Shown here: positions 13,274 through 38,919 of the stretch, piece after piece
Numbering within the stretch: the stretch's first letter is position 1
How the letters are laid out: each line of letters begins with the position of its first letter
From: Amoebidium appalachense
Lineage: Eukaryota > Ichthyosporea
Assembly (NCBI GenBank): GCA_963693365.1
Contig: CAVNZM010000013.1
Location: forward strand, 5,208,001 to 5,272,000
Reading direction: 5' to 3'
DNA length: 64,000 bases
Translations under genes and position numbers: made by a program
Notes under the pieces: generated by a model
What the model was told of the DNA's origin: nothing
Databases searched by the model: none
What the model saw: only the letters and a program-made list of their open reading frames with translations

Positions 13274-13945
13274 GAAATATTGGGCTGTTTTTTTCTGTAT
13301 ATTCTAATGTGACAAACGTGAATTTTGGAATTGGCGATCACAAACCATACAAGTATACCGCGTATCTTAATTGGACTGAACCTGGGCCTTGCATACGAGT
13401 GTGTGTGTATTTGCCTCAGCAGCAGAGCAGCAGGAAATTGTTTCCAAATCGTTATGGCCAAATTGAAGGATGATGTGATTCTTGTATATTTATTTGTGTA
13501 ATTACTATTCCTCTGGAAAGAAATACGAACATAATCCCTGTCCCTCCCTCCTGGGCTGTGCCCGTTGGGCGCGCACATGGTGAATAATTAAATCCAAAAA
13601 TCTGTGGATACCAAAAGTTACCCGAGAGTCCTCAGAATCTCAGAACCATACAAGACATATAAAACACTCACGAAACATAATGCATGCATACGCTGTATCT
13701 TATTAACATCTCCCACACAACACTACAATGCACGTGCATTCGCACACATCATTCAAAACACACATACGCTGCATGGAATGCACTGCATGCATGCACACAC
13801 CCAATTACCCAGACACAGGCTCAGACACACAAAAAAACACGTGCATACGTACACACCCAGCTTACACACATCCAAAACGCGTACACACCGCACACCCAGC
13901 AAATACACATGACACACACTCTAACAAAAACACAAACACAAACAC

Positions 13946-14032
<87 letters not shown>

Positions 14033-14565
14033 ACACACACGCACGCACACGTCACCCAGACATAGACGGTCACGGAACCCATCCACACATAGTATATGTA
14101 CCGTCACTCACAGTCGCTTAGCACAAACACACATCACGGGAACATATGTGTGCACAATGTTACTACACGCACACACACGTGCACACCGGCAAACCAAGTT
14201 TCACCTGCCCGGCACGCCGACACGCCGTAAAACATACACTCGACCATACGGACACACTGTCACCGAGTTCGTGGCGCTGGCACAAACACACACACACATA
14301 ATTCTAAAACCAGGATTCAGGTAGTCGACCAGCATTATCGATTCCCCCCCTCCCCCCCTCCCCCCTCCCCTCCCCCCCTCCCCCCTCCCCCCTCCCCCCC
14401 CCCCCCCCCCCCCCCCCCCGCCCTTCCTGCTTTACCCCACTGCCCAATCCCCCGCCTCCCGCTGCTCCCCTCTCCCCCCTCCCCCCCCTCGACCCCGTCT
14501 TCCCCCGTCTTCTCCCTCCTCTCTCCATCTCTCTCTTCCCCCTGGGTTTCGTTAAAGAGGTGAAT

Positions 14566-14737
14566 GGGTCGAAACTCGGGTACTGTGGATGACGTGGGCC
14601 CCCCCTGAGGATGGGCTCTGCTTGTTATGCATACTCTTTATGTATGGGTTGCATTCTGCACCGTGTTATCCATTGTTCTTGTGTACTTCGTACTTTATGA
14701 CGCATTCAACCCCCCCCCCCCCCCCCCCCCCCCCCCA
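14566..14737 (+). repeat. Dispersed repeat family A, copy 1 (full-length type)
   Basis: It begins GGGTCGAAACTCGGG, continues through GAGGATGGGCTCTGC, ATGCATACTCTTTATG, GCATTCTGCACCGTG and GTGTACTTCGTACT, and ends GCATTCAA followed by a C-tract. The same order of blocks recurs at 22066 and, shortened, at about eight other sites. The initial GGGTCGAAACTC resembles a pol III B-box (GGTTCGANNCC), which hints at a SINE-like origin. That reading is an inference. Confidence 0.75.
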
Positions 14738-15384
14738 CCTTCCCCAGATGGATTGGGGTCCCCCTGTGAACGGTTCTACTGTTATTTTGGTGAAAATCAA
14801 ATCAACCCCTGTAATGAACTCTAAAGAATTCTGGCCCAAGGAGTTTCCCTCCTTTCTCATTACTCTATATAACCTGCCAAATCCCCCCCCCCCCCCCCCC
14901 CCCCCCCCCTGCCTGGCCCATCCCCATCCCCTCTCTACTCTCTTTCCTCCACCTGAGCCAACTGACCTCACCCCACGTTCACTCACCGTGCCTGCCCAAG
15001 CACGAGTGGAAGGTACAAAGAAGTGTCACATACAGAGCGTCTGAACCTTACAATAATTTAATGTTTGTATTTTTCTTTTGATAAAGGCCCCTTAATAACA
15101 GTGGTATTGAGGCAATTTGCCGGTTTAATAAACGGTAATAAACCAAAAGCCCCACTACAATTAATAACATGGTTTCACGGTGCACATTGACTCCTAAATG
15201 ATAATCATTATAGCATTAACATGCTGTGCTTGTTGGCGCAGATAATATACACGTCAGCACAAAATTCTAACACGGAATGTGCACCCTTGATGTTTGTGCA
15301 ACTGGTAGATATGTACTGAGCCACACCATACAGATGGCCGTAAGAGCATAAGTGCCATTATGTTGCATGTGTGAGTCACTTTGA

Positions 15385-15508
15385 TTTGAACCTTTTTATT
15401 TAATTAGGTCTTATTCAGTACCGCCGTCTAGTGGGTACCAGCCCCATGGGAACTATATACCTACGTTCTAGACTGAGCCCGTCAGACAGACATGCCAGAA
15501 CGACGTGT
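15385..15508. repeat. Dispersed repeat family B, copy 2
   Basis: This is the second copy of the element at 9175-9300. It shares GTGGGTACCAGCCCC, CTATATACCT, TTCTAGACTGAGCCCGTC and CAGAACGA in the same order. It ends just before a (CT)n/C-tract block. Confidence 0.7.
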
Positions 15509-15646
15509 GTGAGTCACTGTATGCTGTAATTTCCACTCTATCGCAGTGTATTTCATATCGAAATTGTGTGCACAAGGGTGTTATGCCCTTGCTTCTTCTT
15601 CCTCGTCTTCCTCTCTCGTTCTCTCCCTCTCTCTCCCTCTCTCTCT

Positions 15647-15687
<41 letters not shown>

Positions 15688-15735
15688 CCTCCCTCCCTCC
15701 CTCTCTTTCTCTCTCCTTCGCTCCCGCCCCCCGAC

Positions 15736-15817
<82 letters not shown>

Positions 15818-16025
15818 AGAGAGTCTCTGTGTCCCCCCCCCCCCCCCCCCCTCCTGTGTTTCAGTCTTGCTCTCTTTCTCCTCTACGAGCCTCTCTCTCC
15901 CTCTCTCTCCCCCCCCCCCCCCTCCTCCCCTCCCTCCCTCCCTCCTGCCTCTTTCTCTCTCTCTCCCTCCCTCTCCCCCCTCTCCCGTGTGTACACATGT
16001 TTGTGTGTTTGTATGTGTGTGTGTG

Positions 16026-16058
<33 letters not shown>

Positions 16059-16739
16059 ATCTGTGTGTGTGTGTGTATGTGTGTGTGCTCATCTGCACGT
16101 GCACACCCGCACGAGTGCCCGCTCGTCCGTTCATGTCTGTTTTTTGCTGCATGTGTGTGGGTGTGCTTGTGTGTGTGGTAATTGTACACTTGCATATGGA
16201 AGCATGCCTGCATGCCTGCTCAGTCCTTGCGTGTATGCACTCCCTTGTACATTACCCTGGTGGCAACATGTGCAGCTTTCTGGCCTTATTTTGTCAAGTA
16301 ATCATCTTGTGGGCAGCACTGGAGCCTCTATAGATTAACATCTCTGTATGTAGATGTGTGTAGGGGCTGGCTGTGCCTTTCTAAGGCTTTTTTTTTTGTA
16401 GGAGGGAGATGGGGGGAAAGGGGGGGCCGGGGAGGAGGGGGGGGGGGGGGGGGGATGGGCAGGAAAAAATATCAAAACCCCCCCTGTGCCCTTCCCCCCT
16501 TCCCCCCCCCCCCCTGTCCCCCCTCTCTCCCCTCACCTCCTGGGAAGGGGGGGGGGGTGTGAGAGGGGGACTCGCCTGTCCCCAGAGGCGGGGTGGGGGG
16601 AGGGGGGGGAGGAGGGGGGAGGAATGCTAACATTACGGGTAGGCGGGTCATCCCTAAGACCCCGGTGACCGGCCCGTTATCTTGGTGGATCGGCCCTCTT
16701 GATTCCCCCCCCCCCCCCCCCCCCCCCCGCCTCCCCCTC

Positions 16740-16775
<36 letters not shown>

Positions 16776-18859
16776 CGGGTCACAACTCCCTCCTGCGTAC
16801 CTCTCTCTCCCTTCCCCCATCTACAGTACCAACATCTTCCTTCGTTCCATATTGATCAGCGTTTCAAAGTTTCGTTGAGGCAACGTCAGCATTCACCCTG
16901 TCTGTGCGCACACGGGTGTGAGAACGTACGGGGATGTGTGTGTGTGTGTGTTGCGTGCCCCTCCCGGTGTGGTGAAGTTGTGTGGTGTATGCTACCGTGA
17001 CTGTGCCTGGTGTCTGCCTGTCCCTGCTTGAGCCCTGCACACACTGAGGTGTGTCTACTGTGGCATTAGGCATGTTTGAATACACTGCGTGTTTGTGTGC
17101 GTCAGATATGTGTGAAGTCACGGTGTCTGTGTATCGGTGTGTGTTTGTGTGTGTGTTTGTGTGTGGGGGGGGGGGGGCTGAGGGGGAGCGTAGGGAAGTT
17201 GGCGCTGCATCCACACACATGCATGTGCCAGAGATAGAGAAGAAAGGAGGGTTTATTCATTTCAAGTTTTTTTACTAATTTTTTCCTTTTGTTTTGGGGA
17301 GGGGTGGGAAGAGAGAGAAAAACACGGACCCTGGAGAAGGCACAGTATTTGGGAAGGGAGGAGGAAGGGGATACAGGGAAGAGAGACTATGAGAGAATAA
17401 AGGGGCACCGAGAAAGTGTGTGTGTGTGCACTCCATATGTGCCGCCAAGGCTTCGAGTTCGTTACGGCATGTGTGCATCTGTGTACGTGTGCGTGCATGC
17501 GTGCGGGTGTGCGTACATGTGTGCCTGCGTGTGTGCATGTGTGTGCGGGTGTGTAAGTGTCTGCATATGTCGTTGTCATGCTCTCATGTCCATTTGTTTA
17601 GTGTGTTTGTAATCAGGTTGTATCTGCATATCCGTACATGCGTGCACATCGGGAGTGTGTGGCACACGAGTCTGTAGGTGTATACAAAACCCCTTGTGTG
17701 GATGTGTGCGGATGTGTGCGTGTGCGTGTGTGTGTGTGTGTGGATGTGTGTGTGTGCGTGTGTGTGTGCGTGTGTATGTGTGTGTGTGCGCAGGCATGCA
17801 TGTGTGGTTATGTGTGTGGGCGCGTACGTGCATTTTGTTGTTCTTGCGCATTGATGATGCCAACGTGATGCAGTGATCGTGCCAGTAGTTCTGCTCAAAT
17901 AAAACAACGTGTTTCTTGCACGTACACTTGTCGTTAATAAAATATTAAAATAGGTTGAGAAAAGTCGTGCGAGAAAAAGTAAGTCAGGGCGGAGGGTGAG
18001 TACTGAGGGGGAGGACACGCAGGTAAGGAACAAGTAATACTCACCTTAACAGAACCCAGGTGGCATAGAGAGAGGGAAGACGGGGTGGGGGGGGAGGGTG
18101 TGTGTACAGTAGGTGTTTGCGGGGGGAGGGGGGAGGGGGAAGGGTGGGGGTTTGCTTTATTATAAATTACATCGGGGATTGTGAAGGATGAGGGGAAAGC
18201 ACATGTATTCAAGTCACAGGGATTGACGACGAGGCTCGCAGTTATCATAAAGTTTGGCAAGGCCTCGGTGAGCTTTAATACTATCATACTGCAAGATCAT
18301 CCCCTCCCCTCCCCCCACCCCCCTCCCACTCCAACCTCTCCCCTCCCTCGTCCAGGACCTCCTCCCGGGCCCCACCTTCCCCCCCCCCCCCCCCCCCCCC
18401 CCCCTCCTCAAGTCCCCTCACCCAAAAAAAGAAAGGGAAAAAGAAAAAAAGAAAGAAAGCATGTGCTAATTGTGGCAGGCAATGGTGGGTAGTGCTAGTT
18501 AAATACGTGGCGCATACTGTGCACAGAAACTGTGCAGCATGCAGCATTTCCATCTGTCTGCACAAGTCACCTATGCTGCATTCAATACCGTCTACTACAG
18601 TATCATAAATGTGTGATCCGGCAACACTGAGTCAAGATGGGCCGCCTTCATCATTCATCATGATCATGATCATCCACGGCTGCAGGTACACGCCGCCGCA
18701 GCCGCCGTCATCGCCCCCCCTCCCCCCTCCTTCACAGACACCCTCCCTCCCTCCTAGCCCCTGCCCAACCCAACGGTTCCAACCCAACCGGTTCCCCACA
18801 TGTACATCCCTCCCCTCTTTTCCACCCCGGGCCTCCCCCACTTCCGGACACCTTTGAAC

Positions 18860-18917
<58 letters not shown>

Positions 18918-19469
18918 TTCAGCCAAAATGCATATGATGTAGTAGCCCGTCACGGCACACATATGCATGTACGGCTGTCGACATTTCGAAGCCCTCGCGC
19001 TTGGCGCGCCAGCGTTTTCATTCCCAGAAATGGCTTTGTTCGATTATTGGCTTCTTTTTGTTTTGTTTTTTCATTTATTATTTTTCCATAATTTTCGGGG
19101 GGTTTTTTTTTGTGTCGCTATTGTAAACTTTTCGCCAGCAAAACATGTGAAAACATCTTCTTCGCGGACCAATAAGTTGATTGGAATGCCCTGTGTGAAT
19201 CCGATGTTATCATGCGACAAGATCACAGATGAACCCTCTCATGCCTAAAAATACAGATAAACCAGAATATCAGTAATTTTTCCCATATATTAGAGCGTTA
19301 TGAAACATACTTCCATACTTAGGTAAATTATAACCCAATTTTTGAATGCTTGTTGTCGCCTAAGCAGACGCGTCAGCATCTACATGTGCGCAATCTTGCA
19401 CTAGGACACGATGATCGGAATTCGTTCGCACTGATTTCATTGGCCACAATAGGGAACTAAGCGGTGTGG

Positions 19470-19500
19470 CCAATCACCATTCAGAACAAGGGACTATAAA
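19470..19500 (+). promoter_or_regulatory. CCAAT box and TATA box of paralog 3
   Basis: CCAATCA at 19470-19476 precedes TATAAA at 19495-19500, about 110 bases upstream of the ATG at 19611. The flanking TGGCCAATCAC is shared exactly with the promoter of paralog 2. Confidence 0.7.
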
Positions 19501-19610
19501 TTGATAGAACAATCACGAGGAGTTCACTCTTGTCACAGTTCGATTCTCGGGTAGAACATTTGTTGCAGAATAGCCCTTTGACTAGAGTTCCTTCAACCCC
19601 ATACAACAAA

Positions 19611-20630
19611 ATGAAGTTCATTTCCGCTAGCGTTGCTCTCATCGCCGCAGGCGCCGCACACGCCCAGTCCGGCACGGCCCGGTTCGGTCTGAAGGGTGGC
19701 AAGTTCGATATCAACGGCTTTGCCGCCAACGGTCTGGATGTTTTTGGCTTTGACAAGAACGGCAAGGATGCCTGGGGCCGTCCCATTAGCGACACCTCTG
19801 CCGGCCTGGTCGCCCCCGTCGGCAAGGCCAACGAGCCCAAGCAGCCTGAGGCGCCCGCTCACCACGAGAAGGACCCCAAGCACCACCACAAGGCCCCCAA
19901 GCCCGTCAACCCCACCCCAACTCCCTTCCACACGCCCACCTACACCACCATTGCTGGGTCCAAGTACCCCGTTGTCGAGTCGACTGTTGTTTTCCCTCTG
20001 AGCACCATCACCGACACTGTCATCAGGACCTACTCGATCGACATTCAGCCCACCTCCGCCCCCATCCGCCCGGTCGAGTCTACCCGTGCCAGCTGCTACG
20101 GTGGTCAGGCCACTCTTGCGCTCAAATTCCCTTGCCCGTCCGAGTCCAACAACTTCATGGCTGAGATGCTCATTGCTGAGCTTGCCTACGTCACACAGAC
20201 CAACCGTAACGACTGGGACCTTCTGGTCAACGATGGCAAGTCCGTTACTGTGATCACGTGCAGTCAGTGGGCATACAACCAGCTCGACATCACGGCCTAC
20301 GCACACCCCGAGATGCTCAATGCACTCATGTACAACCCTACCGATGTCACCCTGTGCCAGCCCCACGAGGACATCGTCACCGGCAACTGCGCAAAGGTGC
20401 CACTCGAGTGCAGTGGAACCCAGCAGCTTATCAACGGACAGTGCACCCAGAAGCGCCGTGCCGTGCGCGATGTCGACTGCAACAACGGCCAGTTCTTCGA
20501 CAGCGGGTTCTGCAGCAAGTGCACGCACATTCCCGGCTGCAGTGAGGTGTCCTGCCGCGCTGCCAGCAAGTCTACATGCAACCAGTGCGTGACTGGTCTC
20601 TCCGTCAGCGCCATCGGTGGCTGCAACTAG
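19611..20630 (+). CDS. Secreted modular protein, paralog 3 (intact)
   Basis: An intact intronless gene of 339 residues. The ATG at 19611 is chosen because it opens a signal peptide (MKFISASVALIAAGAAHAQ) about 110 bases after the TATA box; an upstream in-frame ATG at 19530 would bury the signal. Domain order is: signal peptide (1-19); Gly/Asp/Asn module (about 24-62); His/Lys/Pro linker (about 75-110); a middle domain with paired cysteines and motifs SCYGGQ, SNNFMAEML, DWDLLVNDG and TCSQWAYNQL; a dibasic KRRAVRD; and a 50-residue domain with 8 cysteines ending GGCN. The KRR could be a Kex2/furin-type cleavage site releasing the Cys-rich tail, which is an inference. Codons are strongly C/G-ending, as in a well expressed gene. 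The family is not recognised. Confidence 0.88.
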   Translation: MKFISASVALIAAGAAHAQSGTARFGLKGGKFDINGFAANGLDVFGFDKNGKDAWGRPISDTSAGLVAPVGKANEPKQPEAPAHHEKDPKHHHKAPKPVNPTPTPFHTPTYTTIAGSKYPVVESTVVFPLSTITDTVIRTYSIDIQPTSAPIRPVESTRASCYGGQATLALKFPCPSESNNFMAEMLIAELAYVTQTNRNDWDLLVNDGKSVTVITCSQWAYNQLDITAYAHPEMLNALMYNPTDVTLCQPHEDIVTGNCAKVPLECSGTQQLINGQCTQKRRAVRDVDCNNGQFFDSGFCSKCTHIPGCSEVSCRAASKSTCNQCVTGLSVSAIGGCN

Positions 20631-21540
20631 TCGACTAGGTGCGAAATTTGTGCAAGTGCAAGTGGTAGTAGTTGCATTTTTTTGAGTGCCTAAATGATGG
20701 TGGGGATTGGGGTGTACGTAATTGGTTGGATAAGAAGGGTCACTTGTGCAAAATGAACAACTGTAGGTAAACGAGATTTCCTTGCACGATGTGTGACCTC
20801 GCACGACAGATGGCTGCCCGGGCTCCCACATGTGTATGGATGACGTATATGTATGAGCAAAAGTATTGTATAAGCAAAATTTTATTGTATTCGCAAGCAT
20901 TTCAGAGGTTTATGTGCATCTTGTAAATTCCTGTATTCTGTAAATATGGACATCACAGTGGATTTGATCAACCGAGAGCTGAATGTGTACAAGTATGTCT
21001 CTCCATCGTCTTCGTTGGCTGTGCCTTCTTTTATGAGGAACAACTGAGTCGAAAAAAGTTGTAATAAAAACTTTCAAAACGATGACTGTCTCGGCCTCTG
21101 GTATGTATGCATCCCCCCCCTCTCCCCCCTCTCTTTCCTCCCTCTCCCCTCTTCTCTTCCTCACCCCTCCCCATCTTCCCCGGCACATTCTCCCCCCCCC
21201 CCCCTCCCCCGGCCCATTCTCTCTTTCATCCCTCCCCCCCCCCCCCCCGCTCCCCCTCCTTTTCCTTCCCCCCTCCCCCCCCCCCCCCGTGGCCCATTCT
21301 CTCTTTCCTCTTTCCCCCGCCCTCTCCCCCCTCCCCACCACGGGTACCCAAATTGCAACCACAACCGCCTAACGGGTTGCACGACCCCCACCTTTGCTCC
21401 CATCTAAACACATGCGAGGAGTGAGGAGCATCTGCAAACAACAGCATGCCAACCTCTGAGTCCCACACAAGCACATGCACGGATGCACAGGCGCGTGCAC
21501 ACACACATGCACCCATCCATCCACCCACCCACTCACCCAC

Positions 21541-21670
<130 letters not shown>

Positions 21671-22065
21671 CACATAGGCACACACATGCGAGAGCGCACC
21701 AAGTTGTGCTCCAGATAACTTTTTCATGATAATTAGCCCTCCATGATCCTCACATTTTCTTCTGAAGGAGCTACTCTAATTTTATTTAAACCCACCGTGA
21801 TCACTTTAAAACAAAAGGGAGTGAATTGGCTTAGTTAAGCTTAATTCGAAAGCTTACCCCCCCCCCCCCATGGTTGCTCTGTGTCGTGCATCTGTAAGCA
21901 CACGCGTTTGTCGCTGCACTGCATTAGTTTGCACACACATCTTCACCGTTTTGCTCACCTTGCTTGCATAAGCAACCCTGCTCGTCTTTGATCAAGACGG
22001 GTTGACCCACCCAAGTTCAGTTGATGCTGCTGTCTGAGTTGGAGCGTCGTATATACGCGGGCTAA

Positions 22066-22262
22066 GGGGTCGAAACTCAGACGCAATTGATGACTTGGGC
22101 CCTCCCTGAGGATGGGCTCTGCTTATGACGCATACTGTGCGCATGGCTGATGCTGCATAGTTGAATGTTTGCCTTTGCATGTGTCCTGCACCATGCTTCT
22201 CATCGTGTATGCGTACTTCGTACTGTGTTCCGCATTCAAACCCCCCCCCCCCCCCCCCCCCC
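22066..22262 (+). repeat. Dispersed repeat family A, copy 2 (full-length type)
   Basis: It starts GGGGTCGAAACTCAG, contains GAGGATGGGCTCTGC and GACGCATACTG, and ends GCGTACTTCGTACTG, CGCATTCAAA and a C-tract from 22241. It is longer than copy 1 because of an extra segment near 22135-22190. Confidence 0.75.
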
Positions 22263-22443
22263 TCCCCGCGCTCTCATGGGCAACCCTCCTGCCTATTTTT
22301 TCCGGACTAAATCAAACATGGACTCTATCAGTCGTTCAATATGAAACGGGTCTAATATTATAACCCCCCGCCTCCCCCCTCCCCCAGAGTGCCCCCTCCC
22401 CCCTCCCCCCTTCCCCCTCGTCCCCCCAGAGCTGGAGTCTGAC

Positions 22444-22496
<53 letters not shown>

Positions 22497-23984
22497 ATGT
22501 GTGTGGATGTATGCATACTATAGTGAATCATATTGAATAAGAATTCGTGTCGCTTTGGTGTGCTTTTTCAATTTTGTCTCTGGGTCTATTTTAGAACCGC
22601 CGCTATAAGGCGAGTACACCGTGAGATCTGTTGTACAATTTGGGCATGTCTGTGTATGTTACAGTATGTGTCGTAGGCTTGTAGCTTCATATGTTCATGC
22701 TAGAGCTCTAGAGTGCAAGTGAAGGCGGACGGGACCCCCCTGGGTGGGGGAGGGGGGAAGAGGCGGGGGAGGGGGGAGGGGGGAGGGTGGGGGCGGCGAG
22801 GGGGGCGCTGGGGGAGGCTGGGGTGGCCGGGGGGTACCGGGGAGAGGAGCACTGCCTCAGACTCTTAGCATAGTTGGAGGCCTGAGCTGAGCTGCTATGG
22901 ATAGGAGAGGTACGGTCATGGGGGGGGGGGGGGGGGGGGGGGGGGATGCGCATTTATCATAAGAGCAACGATATAATTGGACGATGCCTCCCGATGACGG
23001 GAGATAATTGGATTCCAAAACAGCCTACCTCATGTAGGCACATAACCATATATAGTTATTTACAATACATGCATTGGGTAAAAATCACGAACAGCGCTTT
23101 TGCTATACGGGAGCTCCACACAAAGAGGCTCACACTCTGGCTCACGGTGGCAGAAAACTCGAGTAGAGTGGCTCGAAGGAAACACATATACAAGTGCATT
23201 ACTTAATATACGTTTGTTTCTATCCAAGCTTGCAACTACAAAAAGAACATATGGGAAAAGACGCTTAGAGAGGAAGGGTGCTGTGTGTGTTATATTAACT
23301 TAGTTAAACTCTAACTCATCTCTTGGTCCAGCATGGGCCAGTGGTTGGTTGACCATGTGGGCCAAATACTCTGCTTGCATCACGTCTGTGGAGACACGTG
23401 AAGCGGAGGGTGTGAAATTTGCGGTATGCATTCTTCTATGATCCACGTCCTTATATAGCGACAGTATAAAAGTGCATAATAAAATGAAAATACAGGACAC
23501 GCGGTCACACCACAAGCGCTGCATGCTGGTGCCGACGTGAGCACCCTAACTATGTGAACACTCACTCTGATAAACACGATTATGCGCACATGCACACAGG
23601 CAAACAAATAGTGCACACATGCATTCAAACACGTGCACACTTGTATAATAACCGTTGGTGCATAAACAAAAACAGATATGAACTCACGGTTGCACGCCTA
23701 CAGGCGTGTAAACAAACGCGCACAACAACGTGTGCACTTACAGGCACACACGCACATTCACAAGCACCCTCGCAGACTTAAAAAACACAGGCTGGTATGC
23801 ACATAATCACTTACAGGAACACAAGCACACACGCACCGAACCCCCAAGTTCCACCCACACCCACCCACCCATCCGCCCACCCGCCTCACCCATCCCCCAT
23901 GCCCACACCCACCCAACCAAGCTCGCACACACACCACACACACGCACGCTGCGGGCATGCAGGCACGGACACACATGCGCGCGG

Positions 23985-24191
<207 letters not shown>

Positions 24192-24505
24192 CGCGTATAA
24201 ACACACTGCCAAGACACACTCGCCACTGCTGAACCACATGTAGAAATGCACGTGCACCCTCCTCAGCTTTAGTAGATAACACGATTGAAAGAAAGATACA
24301 CATGCTAGAGCGGTAATAGAGACCGGAAAGGGACCCTCAGACAACACAGTTAGAAAGAACGATTTGGCAAGTCTACGCATGCATGTTTGTATACACACAC
24401 ACGCGCACAAAAAATCCTGACTTTACTTAGATGCAGTGCGTGGCTTGTGGGATGCTTTGTGTCCTGTGTATTTTCCTGCTCTCGTTGCTCTGCGCGCGCG
24501 CGCGT

Positions 24506-24696
<191 letters not shown>

Positions 24697-24897
24697 TGTG
24701 TTTGTGCTTGTCTGTGTGTTTGTGTGTGTGTGTGTGTGTATGGGTGAGTGCTTGTGTGCTTCTTCTCGCGCATGTATGTGTCTGTCTTTGTGTGAGTTAC
24801 TAACCGTTGTCCCAATAGCAATAAATTAAAGGTTCCTGTTTTTCGGTTGAATGGTGACAACAAATACCTAATGGTTTTTTTTTGGGGGGGTTTACAG

Positions 24898-37043
<12,146 letters not shown>

Positions 37044-37118
37044 GTGAGTTTGTGCGCTCTAGCAAAACTCGTTTGTATGTGTAAGAGGTCTTGAGTATCT
37101 TGTGTGATGTTTGGGGAA

Positions 37119-37272
<154 letters not shown>

Positions 37273-37410
37273 ATGTGTGTGTGTGTGTGTGTGTGTCTGT
37301 GTCTGTGTCTGTGTCTGTGTCTGTGTGTATGTGTGTGTGTGTGCACCAGCCAATAATCGATTAGACGGTTGTGTGACTGAAAGAGTAGGCCTGCATGCAT
37401 ATTTTTACGT

Positions 37411-37441
<31 letters not shown>

Positions 37442-38082
37442 AATTTAACCATTGACTTCAACGCACACACACACACACGTATACAAACCACACACTTCCA
37501 GGTACACAGTCCCACAAGCAACCCGCGCGCGCACACACACGCACACGCAAACACACACACACACACACATACACATGCGCCACCCACCCACCCACCCACA
37601 CACCCACCCACATATACACACACACACACGCACACACACACCAACGACCCACACCCACACCCACACACCCCCCACCCACCCACCCACCACACACACACAC
37701 ACACATACACGCAGGTCCTCCCCCCCCTCTCCCCCTGCCCTCCTCGGCCTCCCCCCCTCCCCCCCTCCCCCCCCCCCCCCCCTCCTGTTCGGATTCCTTG
37801 TAGGTTTTTTGCTAAGTTAGAGCATTTACATGGTTGAAATTACTTGGTCTGAGTTCCTTCTATCGCGTCTGTGTTGTCGGTTTTGTTTCACTATTAGACA
37901 GATGAAGTAGGTTTGTCAATGTGTTAATGGTCTATAAGTACGAATGGCAGCCCCCTTGGTGTTTTGTTTAACGATTAAGTCATATGTATGTAGGAGAAAA
38001 GGCATGAGAGTAGTTGAGTAGAGATGTTGTACATAGAGATGAGCCGACACACACACGAAAACACACACCTTGCTCCCCAATC

Positions 38083-38249
<167 letters not shown>

Positions 38250-38919
38250 ACACACAAACAAGCGTGTGCGAACGCACGCACACACACACACAACACACAC
38301 ACCCGCCCACACACACACACACCCACACACCCACACACACATACAAACAAACAAACAAACAAACAAGCGCGTGCGCGTGCGCGCGCACACACACATACAC
38401 AACACACACACATACACACACACGCACGCACGCACGCACGCACACACGCACACACGCACACATGTACACCCACCCACCCACTCACACCCCCCCCACGCAC
38501 ACACACACCGGCCTTCACCACCAATGTCAAAACATTTAAAACCTATGACGCCATACGCACGCGCCCTTTATAGATCATATCTCGAATGTTACAGTACAAA
38601 TCACTGCTTGAAGCAGACATAAAACATAATGATACACTAGTTGCGGCCAATAAAGAATTTTAGTATGGAAATTCTAAATGGGCCATATATATGTACCCAC
38701 ACTATACGGAATACTAGGAAATATCCCGTACTGTGACAACCCCCCCCCCCCCCCCGCGTCGTCCTCCTTCCTACTATGCCCGGATGACTGGGGTCGTTAA
38801 ATAAGAATGAGGTCTATGTATTCATTCTGTGCGCACGTGTGGCTGTGTTCTTTCGTGTCATCTGCATGTCATACTTTAGCTCTGTTCCATGTGCCCCGAA
38901 GAGTAAAAGGGTATCAACG

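Larger units (their letters stand above)
13274..19469. other. Gene-free repeat-rich region between paralogs 2 and 3
   Basis: No conserved gene is seen. The region contains (CA)n at 13948-14021, C-tracts at 14400-14420, 14710-14737 and 14883-14909, a long pyrimidine block at 15595-15990 with (CT)n at 15740-15810, TG-rich DNA at 16000-16100, 16930-17170 and 17400-17850, G- and C-tracts at 16437-16455, 16706-16728 and 16743-16774, and a pure C-tract of nearly 60 bases at 18860-18917. One copy each of dispersed repeat families A and B lies here. The final 400 bases (19060-19470) are unique and A/T-rich, with CCAAT motifs leading into the promoter of paralog 3. Confidence 0.55.

Noticed and set aside
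15505-16338. Long Ser/Leu/Pro-rich frames around the pyrimidine block
   Set aside because: They derive from (CT)n and C-tracts. Three overlapping frames are all open, as expected for simple repeats.
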